DNA from: Hemerocallis citrina
Lineage: Eukaryota > Streptophyta > Magnoliopsida > Asparagales > Asphodelaceae
DNA length: 64,000 nucleotides
Reading direction: 5' to 3'
Assembly (NCBI GenBank): GCA_017893485.1
Contig: CM030362.1
Coordinates: forward strand, 31,228,089 to 31,292,088
Shown: in pieces, positions 10,860 through 21,149 of the stretch
Layout of the letters: each line of letters opens with the position of its first letter
Position numbering within the stretch: position 1 is the stretch's first letter
Position numbers and translations under genes: made by a program
The notes under the pieces: model-generated
Told to the model about the DNA's origin: nothing
What the model saw: only the letters and a program-made list of their open reading frames with translations
Database searches by the model: none

Positions 10860-13790
10860 ACGCCACCTAAATCTGCATCTAAACTGTCAGAACAAGAGCT
10901 GTTGGCAGCACTAAGGGAGATTAGGGGCAAGGGGAAGGAAAGCGAGGTCAGGGAGGATGGCGTGGAAGCGCCATGGGAAGTTTATCAGTCGCGCTCGGTG
11001 AAGAAGCAAGAACAACTTCAGATGACGGTTAATGCGGTCAGCTGCATGTTTTGCGGCGACAATCATCGAAAAAAGGTGTGCTTGTACGGGGTTTTTGTGT
11101 TTCGAGTGTAAGGTTACAGGCTACAAAGTACACAATTGGCTAGTCAGGGGGGGAAGATCAGAGGTAGGAGGACGGAGGTGCGGCAGCCGTTAACGAGGAA
11201 AAAAGAATGGAGCCACGCAATTGTGTCGGTTACAAGCGCGATGAAAGCTAGCCAGGAAACATTGAAAATAGGTTGGGAGTTATAAGGGTTGTGTCTAGCT
11301 GGCCATCGACGACGGAAGTGGTGGTCGGGTTGAGGAACTTGTCAGAGTCCTTTAATCGACGAGCTTGGGAGCTATACAAAGTGAGAGATTATTGGATAGC
11401 GGAGTTCCCGACCGTCAAAGGAGTTGCGGCACTGGCAAGAAGGGATATTATAAGGATCGTTGGCAGGAGATATGGTATCAGTATCAAACAGTGGACGGGT
11501 AACGAAGGAGCTGTCGAGCATGTAACGTCAGCAGCGATCTGGATCAAAATCGTGGGGCAGCCGTTGCAATGTTGGGAAATTGGAGGTTTTTAGGACCTAG
11601 TGAGGAAGTTCGGCAACGTGGTGGAAATGGATGTGATGATGGCGACGCGCAGAGGTGGTTTCACCAGGGTTAAGATAGTCTACCATGACTGCGGTGGTTT
11701 GCCAACCTCGGTGTGAACCATGGTCGAGAACCAGGTCTTCAACGTCGACATTACTCCGGAGGTCGAAGAGGGAGCCAGCAGGTCAGGGAAGAAGGGGCAA
11801 GGTAGTCAAACAGTGAAAAAAGGCTATTTGGAGAAGAGAACAGTGAAGGGGTGCCGTTGAAGTGGTCGGAGATCGTTAGTGGAGGTGGATTGGTGGAGAA
11901 GATGAACAGTGAGCCCCATCTGCCTTCAATCAAAGTAACACGGGAATCGGGAGGCGATCGAGCGGTTAGGGAGTTCTCATTTGGGAAAAGCATCAGGCTG
12001 CTACAGGTGAGCGTGGGGTCCACTGAGGCGCCAGGACAGCTTGCAGCTCAGAAAATTCAGCCTATCAAGATGGGACAACTCAGTAGCGGGGTGGGGCCCA
12101 ATGCAAGGGACTTTTCAGCGGTGGGAGTGGGAGTCGACGCGGCTCTCATGCAAAACAAGGGGCAGAGGGATGTGGACCAAGTACGAGGGCAGCAGAAATA
12201 GGGGAGGCATGCACAGAGGGCAGGGGTAGGGTCGCATTAACGGGTACTGGGATTGAGAAAGGTACAAAGGAGGGAAATATAGTGGGGGGAAATTTGAATT
12301 TAATGGGCCATATTGTTGTTGAAAGCCCATCAACTGTGGGATTGGATAATGTACAAGGGAAACAAGTGGAGGATATGAGCAACAAGTCGGGCAAGGAGGT
12401 TTTAATGGAATGCAGATATGATTTTTGTTAACTGGTAGGGTACAGGGACCTAGTTAGGGGTGGTATACCGTACCTTACCATACCATCATTACTATACTGT
12501 CTACCGTACCGAAGTACTTAGTACACAAATTTCTCTACCATTACCGTGCTAAGATTTTGGTACTACTGAGTTCAGTAATACAGGAATATCGGTACGGTAT
12601 TGGTAATATCATGGAACTACCGGACATCAATTACCTTAAAAAATTAACATTCATATAAATGACAAAAGAAGGATAAATAAGCTCAACATAAATATATATA
12701 TGAGGAAGTTTCAACATAAATAATTAAATATATATATGAAAAAGTTCCAATAATCAACCTATGTCAATTCTCAAACAAGACCCAGCTAACGGTCCATAAT
12801 TTAGTCTAACATCTATGTTTCCAGTGCCCAATCACCAGCAGTACCAAATAATATAAGTTTCCGTTTAACAATGAAGGAAGAAATCATCACAAAACGCCAT
12901 TGAAATAACTAATATCTTCAGGCACGTTCCTTTCAAAAAGTTGTAGAATTCTCACTCAAAACAAATTAAACACATACAGGAACAGAGAATACCGACACGA
13001 TTAGTATACAGAAACCTACAGTTCAACTGATTAACTGAAAACCGATTCACATTAAAAAAAATATTCTCACAAACAAACATACATCACCTAATATAGTGAT
13101 AAAGAATCGACATAAAATTTAAGATCATGGAAAAAAAAACATCAACATCCCCTTCTCATCCCCTAAGTAGTATAACTGGGGTAAAAAATTGAAAAAGAAA
13201 TAACAAAAAACGAGCCTGGACCTAGGTCTAGGCCTATGTTTTTAAATATAAAAATTAAATTAAATATATATTAATTACTCGGTACGGTACGGTATACCAT
13301 GGTATCAGTATTAGGTACAAGTACCATACCATATAATTTTGGTATGGTACAATATCGAGATTTCGGTACGGTATTACCAAGATTTCGGTAATATATGGTA
13401 TGGTACGGTATGGTACGGTAATATGGTATTTTTTGACACCCCTAGACCTAGTCACGAAGATTCTGAAGGTGACATAGAGGAGATGATGAAAGTGGAGGTC
13501 GAAAATATAGTTCAGAGAAGTAAAAAAGAGGATGAAGGTCCTGATAGGGAGCTGGGTGACGGCAAAAAACAAGGAATCTGAGGAATTGTCTGATTCGGAC
13601 GTAGAGGCCATCAAATCTGGGGAGCAAGAGACAGGACACGAAGCAGGGATTGCTACAGATCTTAGGATTGCCAATAGAGAGGAGCTGCATCCAAAAGGAA
13701 AGGACAAGAAAAGTCTGGAGGGTCATAGGCAAAGTGACAGACAGTGGAGCAGGGGGAGAAGCCGATGACGGTTAAGGAAATTTACCAACG
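10860..13790 (+). pseudogene. LINE ORF1 (RNA-binding, zinc-knuckle protein), disrupted
   Basis: The readable parts come in order. First is a Lys/Glu-rich N-terminus (10902 onward). A zinc-knuckle start CMFCGDNHRKKVC at about 11046-11084 follows, then a one-base frameshift and CFECKVTGYKVHNW, giving two CCHC-like knuckles. A domain resembling DUF4283 (11273-11593) contains WELYKVRDYW and AALARRDIIRIVG, and a charged C-terminus resumes after the hAT insertion (13453-13768). Plant LINE ORF1 proteins combine exactly these parts, although the knuckles usually follow the DUF4283-like part. The protein would package LINE RNA; here it is broken by stops, frameshifts and the 990-bp insertion. Confidence 0.65.
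12455..13444. mobile_element. Non-autonomous hAT transposon, 990 bp
   Basis: Terminal repeats TAGGGGTG and CACCCCTA are perfect over 8 bp. An exact 8-bp target duplication, GACCTAGT, lies at 12447-12454 and 13445-13452. Both subterminal regions are dense in GGTAC, GGTATGG and ACCGTACC motifs in opposite orientations, as expected for hAT transposase binding. The interior is AT-rich without transposase. Removal restores the LINE ORF1 sequence context. The perfect duplication implies insertion more recent than the LINE's decay began. Confidence 0.95.
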
Positions 13791-14094
13791 GGTGGGGAAG
13801 AGAGAGCTATGAAAACATCGCAGATTTCACACACTTATTTCAATTTTTGGCTCAATTTCTGATTCAATGTTAATTCAATTAGCCAATGTTTATGGTATCA
13901 ACTGGCATAATGATCATTGTACACAAGGTAGCCTATTGACATTATTAGGGCCAGGGAGTTGGACAATATTCAAATGGCTCAGCAAGGTTTTGATGAGGAG
14001 ACCAATGATTGCGTCTCCCAAAATTTGCTGGTTAGTGCATTGTCCCATAATAAGGCGGCTGGGGAGGGGGGAATTGGTAGTGTTATAATGTGTA

Positions 14095-14868
14095 ACGTCA
14101 TTTTTTGAAACGTTAGAGGGCTTGGGTAGGCGGCCAAGCGAAGGATGGTGGGTAAGGTCATTATGAGTAACAACATATATATTGTGTGCTTGAGGAGACA
14201 AAATTGTCTCAACCAACAGACAAGGTTATAAGGGGTTTTAAGCTGCATCACATTAAGGAATGGAGATGTAGGGACGCTCAAGGAACGTCAGGGGGGATTA
14301 TGGTAGGGGTCAACTCTAGTAATTTTGATTTACTGGAGTGTTGGGTAGGGAGATTTTCTATCTCGGTGGTGGTGCAACGACAGAGACGGATGGAGGGAGA
14401 CTGACACAGCGGTATACGGCCCTAATGAGAGGAGGGATAGACAAGCATTCTGGGAGCTACTGCATATTAGAAGTAGATGGAACTTGCCATGGTTAGTAGG
14501 GGGGATTTGAACATCGTACGTTACACACATGAGAGGAAGGGTGGGGTTGGCAATGGTCATGACAGGACCATGTTCAATCAGGTGATCGCCAGTCTTATGT
14601 TGATTGAGATTCCGGTGAATGATCAGTGTTTCACATGGTCCAATCGACGTAGATCCCCAGTTCTTGCTAAATTGGACAGAATATTGGTTTCTATGGAATG
14701 GGAGCTTAAGTTCCCATTGGCACTGGCTAGGTCATGCATTCACAATACTTCGGATCACATCCCTATTATTATTAGCACGGGAGAAGAAGGAAAGCAAAGA
14801 AACAAGATCTTCAGATTTGAAAAGATGTGGTTGATCAACGAGTGCCATGAACTCGTTAAGGATAGTTG
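14095..14868 (+). pseudogene. LINE ORF2 endonuclease domain (APE-type)
   Basis: This is the N-terminal domain of ORF2, which nicks target DNA for target-primed reverse transcription. It shows VCLEETKL near 14190 (metal ligand Glu), SGGIMVGVN, and YGPN near 14420. GGDLNIVRY lies near 14503 (Asp and Asn ligands) and TWSNRR near 14636. LDRIL and SDHIPI near 14755 supply the terminal Asp-His pair. The catalytic set is recognisable, but stops and frameshifts near 14100-14190 and 14400-14480 break it. The companion fragment at 1033-1590 is the same domain. Confidence 0.85.
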
Positions 14869-15399
14869 AGAAGGGGGAAATACACAGATTGAACCAGCTA
14901 ATAGGTTAATGAGGAAACTAGCAAGGCTAAGGAAAAGATTCAAGAAATGGAACAGGGTAAATTTTGGGAACATCATGCAAAAAAAGGAATCCATTCTTAA
15001 AGAAATTGAGGAGTTGGAAAAAAGAGAGGAGGGAGAGGGTCTAACTTTTAGCCAATTTGATAGATTGGCCAAATGTAGACAGGAGATACAAGACACATAA
15101 CAAGGAGGTCATGTGGCGACAGTGATCTAGGGTGAAATGGCTGGTTGAAGGGACGCCAACACCAAATTCTTTCACATGGTTGCCAACATGCGCCGTAGGA
15201 ACAACTACATTCATGCCTTGGATATTACTGGGTCAACGATGGCCGATGAGCATATCATTGCGTTACATGTCCATGATATTTATAAGGAGCTTTTTGGCAG
15301 CACGAAGGGCGGTAGTTGCGAATCGACTGAAGACCTGTGGGAGGCGGTAGACGGGAATATCCAGGGAAGAATTAATGCTTTGCAAGGTCAAGAGGGCGG

Positions 15400-16610
15400 T
15401 GGGAAGGCTAGGTCAAGATAAGGCTTCTTGTCCAGACGAGTTTCCGATATTCTTTTACAAGCATTTCAAGGAAATTGTAAAGATTGATGTTATGGATGTA
15501 ATGCGTGCCTTCCATGAGGGAATGTTGGAAATGAGGAGGTTAAACTATGCCAATGTTTGCCTGATTCTGAAGAAGAAAATCGTGAACGAGGTTGGGAACT
15601 TTCGCCCTATTAGCCTGTTAAACTCCTCTGTGAAGATTATATCCAAAGGTCCTGGCCAACAGGCTAAAGGAACTTATTGGGGACTTAGTAGACGATTACC
15701 TGACTGGTTTTATCGTTGGCAGAGATACTTGAGGGAGTGGAGCTAGTACAAGAGGTCTTACAGGACTGCAAAAGGCGTAAGAAGGGGGAGTTCTTGCTAA
15801 AATTGGACTTTGAAAAGGCTTACGATAAAGTAGAATGGAATTGTTTGATAGAGATTCTTAGAAGGCAAGGATTTGGGAACAAATGGATCGCCTGGATTGA
15901 AATGTGGTTGGAAACGGCCAAAGTTTCGGTTATTGTTAACGGGGTCGGGGAAAGAAATTAGGTGTAGACAGGGTCTACGGCAAGGGGGTCCCATTATCAC
16001 CCCTGTTATTCACTTTGGTGACAGATGGATTGCATAGAATGCTTAAAAAGTACAGGGATATCAGTCTCATCAATGGTTTGGGTATGAGAAGGGGGTATCA
16101 ACGATCGTGAACGTGCAATACGCAGATGACACGATCATATTCGGGGAGTGTGACACTGCTCGGGTGACATACTTAAAGTGGGGCCTTTATCTGTTTGAGG
16201 ATTGGTCAGGACTTAAGGTCAACTTCCACAAAAGTACTATTACATTTTTGGGGGAAATGGAGAATGAACAAAATGTGGCTGGAATTCTAAATTGTTCAAT
16301 CCAGAAAATGCCAATCAAATACCTAGGTATGACTATTAGAAAAAGGGGGCCCAGGAGGATCGATTGGAATGAACTCGTCGAGAAGATCGAAGGCAGACTC
16401 CAGGGATGGATGGGAAGGTCCTTATCGCTAGGAGGAAGAATGGTCCTACTAAATTCGGTTATTAACTCGATCCCTCTATACATGTTTTCGTTCTTTGAGA
16501 TCCCTGCTTGGGCGATTAAGAAGATTGATACACTGAGGCGGCGGTTCCTGTGGCAAGGGGCGGGGTCAGAAGGGAAAGGATTTTCTAATCAAGTGGGGGG
16601 TGGTATGTAG
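15400..16610 (+). pseudogene. LINE ORF2 reverse transcriptase domain
   Basis: Across three frames the RVT_1 motifs appear in order: ASCPDEFPIFFYKHF near 15423, FRPISLLNS near 15601, and LLKLDFEKAYDKVEW near 15795-15839 (first catalytic Asp). YADD is at 16120-16131 (the catalytic pair), followed by GLKVNFHKST and KYLGMTI. The segment between about 15960 and 16100 is shifted by indels. Two catalytic blocks therefore survive, but in different frames. The 5' link to the endonuclease (14870-15400) retains a Lys/Glu-rich coiled stretch. Confidence 0.88.
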
Positions 16611-17660
16611 ACGAAAGAAATTTGGTGGATTGAGAGTAGTCAATCTTAGGCAAATGAACCAGGCACTACTTTGTAAGTGGTGGTGGAAACTCAAACATAA
16701 GCCAAAGGCCAAGTGGGCTACTCTGGTGAGGGCGGCATACATCAGGAAGGGTGGTATAAGCATGAAACATAAGAATACGACATCTATGTCAGGATTCTAG
16801 AGGGGTGTTTCACATACAAACATATTCTTGGCAGGTACTACATTTGTTATTGGTAACGGAAGGACCATTAGTTTCTGGAAAGACAGATGGTGCGACCTTA
16901 TTACTCTGAAAAGAAAATTCCCAGAAGCGTACAGGTATGTAGCAAACAAGAATGACTGGATTGCTAGGCAATGGAGGAACAACAGATGGAGGCCAAGATT
17001 GGCGGGCAGGCTGAGTAGTGAAGCTCGAAGAGAGAACACTAAGCAGTTACAGTACTTAGAGAGCTGGAAGCCGGCAGGAGAGTAGTACCAGGATAAGGTC
17101 AAATGGGAGGCGGAAATGGAAGGAAGGTTCTCTGTTAGGTCGGCGTACAAGTGGCTGAATGACGGGGGCGTGCGAGTTAAGGACTCGGTCTGGAGGGTTA
17201 AAGTGTCGTTAAAAATTCGAGTGTTCAGCCGGCTCGCTAGCAGAAATGCCATCCTCACTTGGGACAATCTGTTAGGCAAAAATGGCAAGGGTCGGGTTAC
17301 TGTGTAATGTGTAAAATGGATAACAAAACGGTGGACCATCTCTTCGTTAACTGCTCGTACGTGGCGCCAATATGGGCGGATCTGCTTCACAGGTTACGTA
17401 TCGTTGGAACGACTCTGGTAACGGTCCAAGGGGCCTTGGGAGGGTGGGGGAATAGCAATGTTCAAATTGGTTATTGGGGTAGCGGCTATATGTTGGGCCA
17501 TATGGCTAAAAAGGAATAGTAAAAAAAATCACCGCATGCATCAACATCTTAAATACTCCATTATTGCTAACATCACTTTCTGGGCTCAAACAACAAGTGC
17601 TGAAACGGCAAAAAAATCAAGGAGATTTATACTGATGTTGGGACACCAATAGCTGAGACG
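16600..17660 (+). pseudogene. LINE ORF2 C-terminal region with zf-RVT domain
   Basis: After the RT come GGLRVVNLRQMNQALLCKWW (16620-16680), FWKDRWCD (16876) and FSVRSAYKWL (17125). VFSRLASRNAILTWDNL (17219) comes next, and a zinc-binding block with CVMCKMDNKTVDHLFVNC is at about 17304-17360. This is the zf-RVT signature of plant non-LTR elements. No RNase H domain follows before the tail, unlike some plant LINEs. Confidence 0.82.
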
Positions 17661-18008
17661 GATACTGAGGATAGGTTGGGGACTTCTGAGGGGAAGTGAT
17701 CGGCAGGTGGCGTTGGACTAAGCGCACTTGCTAGCTTTTGGTTTTTCGGGTCAATTTGTATATCTTTTGCAGTCAGTATTTTTTGGGTATGGTCGGTGTA
17801 CTTGGAGCCAATCGGCTGTTATTAGTGTAATTATGTTTTGTTTTTGGGGCGAGGGAACTATTGTGGGTGGGTTCTCTAGCGGGGGGTGGAGTTTCAGGTT
17901 CCCCTAGGGGGATGTGAGCTACACGTCCTATTTTTGTTGTTTTTTTTTGTTAAACTCTTATTAATGGAACGTGAGGGGCTTCGACCCATCGTTATTGATT
18001 AAAAAAAA
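17661..18008 (+). other. LINE 3' UTR and A-rich tail
   Basis: T/G-rich non-coding sequence ends with ATTGATT followed by eight A at 18001-18008, the expected LINE 3' end. The flank TATCATG after the A-run has no obvious partner near 10.7 kb. Confidence 0.65.
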
Positions 18009-18116
18009 TATCATGTTTTAGTAATAACTACAAAACCCCAACCATTATCTAAATATGAAATTAATGATTCAGCTCGTATATGGGATCGATGCTTCTTGTA
18101 CTTTCTAATATGAAAC

Positions 18117-18635
18117 CAAGGTTTTAAATCTCGGATTTCGAACTCGTATCGGCAAGGGGTGTTTCATCTCGGATCAGAGATATCATTTATCATATAAAAT
18201 ATAGTATAATGTAACTAATAATGACATGAATCAATCACGGTACATAATCGCAAAATTTAACAAAATAAAAGATAATGTAATATAAGTATATAACTAAATT
18301 GAATTTGCATTAACTAGAAAAAAATATATTAGTTGATAGACTTACTTGACTTTGCATATACACAAATAATAGAGAGACAAAATCTTCACATTATCTTAGC
18401 TTAAGGTTATATATTGGAAGACTTACATGCAAAAAGTAAAACTAAAAAAAGTGTTATATATTCACAATAACATTAATATCTATTTCGGTAGATATTTCGG
18501 CCGATATTTCAGCTATTTCGGCCGAAATCTATACATTTCGGTCCAAAACGATATGGGGTATAAAATCTATGATTTCATATCTGCAAGCTAACCAAAACGA
18601 AATTTCGGCCGTATTGGCCGAAATTTAAAACAGTG
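18117..18635. mobile_element. hAT-like MITE, CAAGGTTTTAAA family, copy 1 (519 bp)
   Basis: The element starts CAAGGTTTTAAAT and ends ATTTAAAACAGTG. The 8-bp flanks TATGAAAC and TATGAAAT differ at one base. The interior carries several TTTCGGCCGATATT-type blocks. A second, longer family member lies at 45115-45840. Confidence 0.7.
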
Positions 18636-18643
18636 TATGAAAT

Positions 18644-20330
18644 TAAAGGAAATCACCACAAATTGTGAAACCAACAAAATTTAGCCTACCCTGGGCATCA
18701 AAACTCAAACCAATTTTGAAGAGGCAAAAAATTTGATTGAAGGCCAGGTAACATTCATACAACCTGCAAACCCCCAAAATTTTTGAGACTTCAATAGGGC
18801 TGACAAAATAAAAACTGCATTCATTCTGATTTATGGACTACTTCTACTTTATAGCAAGTTAGTGGGAAAAAAACCCTAATGTATAGTAAAGTAATCAGCA
18901 CAAATGACCATGAGAAGAATAACAAAGAATAACAAAAGGTAAGACAAATGAATTTATCCATACATAAGCATGTCTATACACAGGAATTGTAAAATAATGC
19001 CCAGTGTTCATAGATTCAGCCGTAAAAAGGGAAGCAAATTTACTTGCTCAATGCTCAGAACGTTAGAAATGGATCAACTAATTCGACACTAGAAGAGATC
19101 TCACCGTCTCACCCTCAACTAGTCATGCTAATAGTACTACTATTAGTACATACTACATAGTAGTTGGAAACACAAAAAGAAAGTTTCACATAGCTTAATA
19201 CGTGGATTCATGCATGAAGATATATATAAATTTAGGACTGCCAGAGAGAAATTCAACTTTAAAACAGAGACTTTAAACTCTAAACCAAATTTCGGGCATA
19301 TTTTAGTTACTTTTAAACAAATGGATAATGGCTGTCCACAGCCATCTGTTCTAGCCAGGGATGAAGTATAGTGTCGCATCTATATAGCAAGTGTAATGTA
19401 TTTATTTTCCAAAACCTTACCACATAATCATCAAGTACCAATCATCTTTTTAATTAAAACTTTTAGATTAACTAGTCTCCTCTCAAAAATTTCTTATAGT
19501 AGTTTTAGAAGGTTAGTTAGATCATATTTAAGATCTCACCAAAAACCCAGGTTGATACACAATTTTGTTTTCCTGCGGGATCACTATATCCACTTAGAAG
19601 ATTTTAGCATAATTCAACTATCTAGTTTCTATGATTAATTCTAAACTCAAAAGATCTTTAGAGAGTAATCCTGCATAAATATCTTTCAAGGAAGTCACAT
19701 GTCCAAGCATCACTTTCAGGGTAGTGTTTCCTTCCTACTTTCTTTTCCAGCTCTTCCTTCACGAGCACTTATGCTCTCACAGGCATGCTTTAGAGTTCAA
19801 GAAATATGGTATTCGACTACAACTGTAGCCCACTTGTTATAATTGCTCCTAAGCATGGACTATTGAATAGATTACACATCCTACTATTCCTTGTATTCGT
19901 CTTCATCCGTAGACTCATTGCTTGGTTCATCTCTTCCTTGTCCATCATTTCTTCGATTCCAGCTCTATCTATTTCTTCATCTCCTTGCCTTGTTATCTTA
20001 CAAGTCTTGTGTTGTTTCTTCTTCATTTTTGATACCGGTTACTTCTTTCTTGCATTCCATTTTGCCAACATGCAACCATTTATTATTTGATTCAATTTTT
20101 CCCTGTCCTTTCTCTCTTTGATTTCAGTTCTGCCTACTCCCTATCTTACTTTGTTATATTGCTAATTTTCTGTCCTTTTGATATTGCTTATTTTCTTTCA
20201 TGCATCCCATTTGACATTGTTATCCATTTTCCTTCTTATTTATGGTATTGCCACTGCTTTGTTCCTTCCCCATTAATTCTCTGTTTTGTTACCCTCCCCC
20301 AAGTTTGTTTTTCGCCCTGTCCTATGTACC
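18644..20330. other. Non-genic AT-rich stretch
   Basis: T-rich ORFs at 19396-20431 are hydrophobic by composition only. I see no splice-bounded exon, RNA gene or element terminus until the gypsy remnant at 20335. Confidence 0.5.
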
Positions 20331-20334
20331 GCCT

Positions 20335-20480
20335 AAGTAAATTTCGAGGACGAAATTCTGTTGTAAGGTGGGTAGGATTTGTAACCCCTGTTTCCCCAAA
20401 TACGTATTTTCCGTGTATTTTTTGTATTTAAATTTTTTTGTAAATTATTTTTCCGCTTTCAAATTCTTTTATTAAAATGT
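20335..20480 (+). mobile_element. Ty3/gypsy 3' remnant: polypurine tract and LTR start
   Basis: AAATTTCGAGGACGAAATTC at about 20339 is the end of a gypsy (chromovirus-type) pol reading frame. GTAAGGTGGGTAGGA follows as a polypurine-like tract, then TTTGTAACCCCTG, an LTR start. The LTR continues for at least 100 bp, but its end was not identified. Upstream pol is not recognisable, so only this 3' corner is preserved. Confidence 0.6.
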
Positions 20481-20936
20481 ATTGTTGGATATTCTATTAA
20501 ACTAAGGAGTTTTAAGCAAAGTCTTAAAAAAGTAAGTTGATAACTAGGATTAACTTTCTTTTTTCCAGGTAATTTAGCCATGACCAAAGATTGAGCTCTT
20601 TTGAATTCTAATACAAAGGACATTTCCTAGTTGTCAACAATATACTACTTACATCTCAAGTCTTGACTACAGGAACGTTTGCCCATTCAAAGCTTCTCAA
20701 CTTAATGGTTTCTGGCTGTCAACTTGCATGATTGTACTTAATATTTAATAATTAACTTTTGGGTGGGTAATCTAACTCTCCATTGTAAATATGACCATAA
20801 AAAGCTTTATTTATCTATGCTCGTCAATTTCCAAAGTCACTTTAAGATTAGTATAACAAATAGGGGCGTATGTGTAATATATGTGCCAGAAACCGTTAAA
20901 AAAGATATAAAATTGTTATAGTAGAGAGATAGAGAC

Positions 20937-21093
20937 CTTAAGATGAGCTCAGTCCACCCAAAATAGCTAGCCTTGATGAGGTTGTGGTTGACAGTGGCAC
21001 CAATGTGATGCTCCTTCCTTGCAGATATGATGAATAGTTTGATCCCTCTGCTTCTTTTCTCATTGTGCAGGTCCTCCTTCATCCTCAACTGCA
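20937..21093 (-). pseudogene. Orphan protein-coding exon, function not recognised
   Basis: On the minus strand an acceptor GCGTGCAG at 21094-21101 is followed by 157 bp of open frame ending at a GT donor (20935-20936). The peptide contains EDLHNEKRSRGIKLF, KEHHIGATVNHN and IKASYFGWTEL. Its composition is like a real soluble domain rather than chance ORF. I do not recognise the family. No flanking exon could be linked, so it is probably a relic of a decayed gene. Confidence 0.4.
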
Positions 21094-21149
21094 CTGCACG
21101 CCAACACAGACCTTACATTCTAGACATTACTCATTAAGCAGTTAAAATT

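Larger units (their letters stand above)
10700..18008 (+). mobile_element. L1-type LINE, full-length-like but decayed
   Basis: ORF1 with zinc knuckles, then endonuclease, reverse transcriptase and a zf-RVT domain occur in the standard plant LINE order, followed by an AT-rich tail ending in A8 at about 18008. Many frameshifts and stops break both ORFs. ORF1 is split by an hAT element at 12455-13444. The 5' limit is not marked and no long target duplication was found, so the start is an estimate. Confidence 0.85.

Noticed and set aside
19396..20431. Hydrophobic plus-strand ORFs as membrane proteins
   Set aside because: T-rich composition alone yields Phe/Leu/Ser; no homology, start context or splice support.
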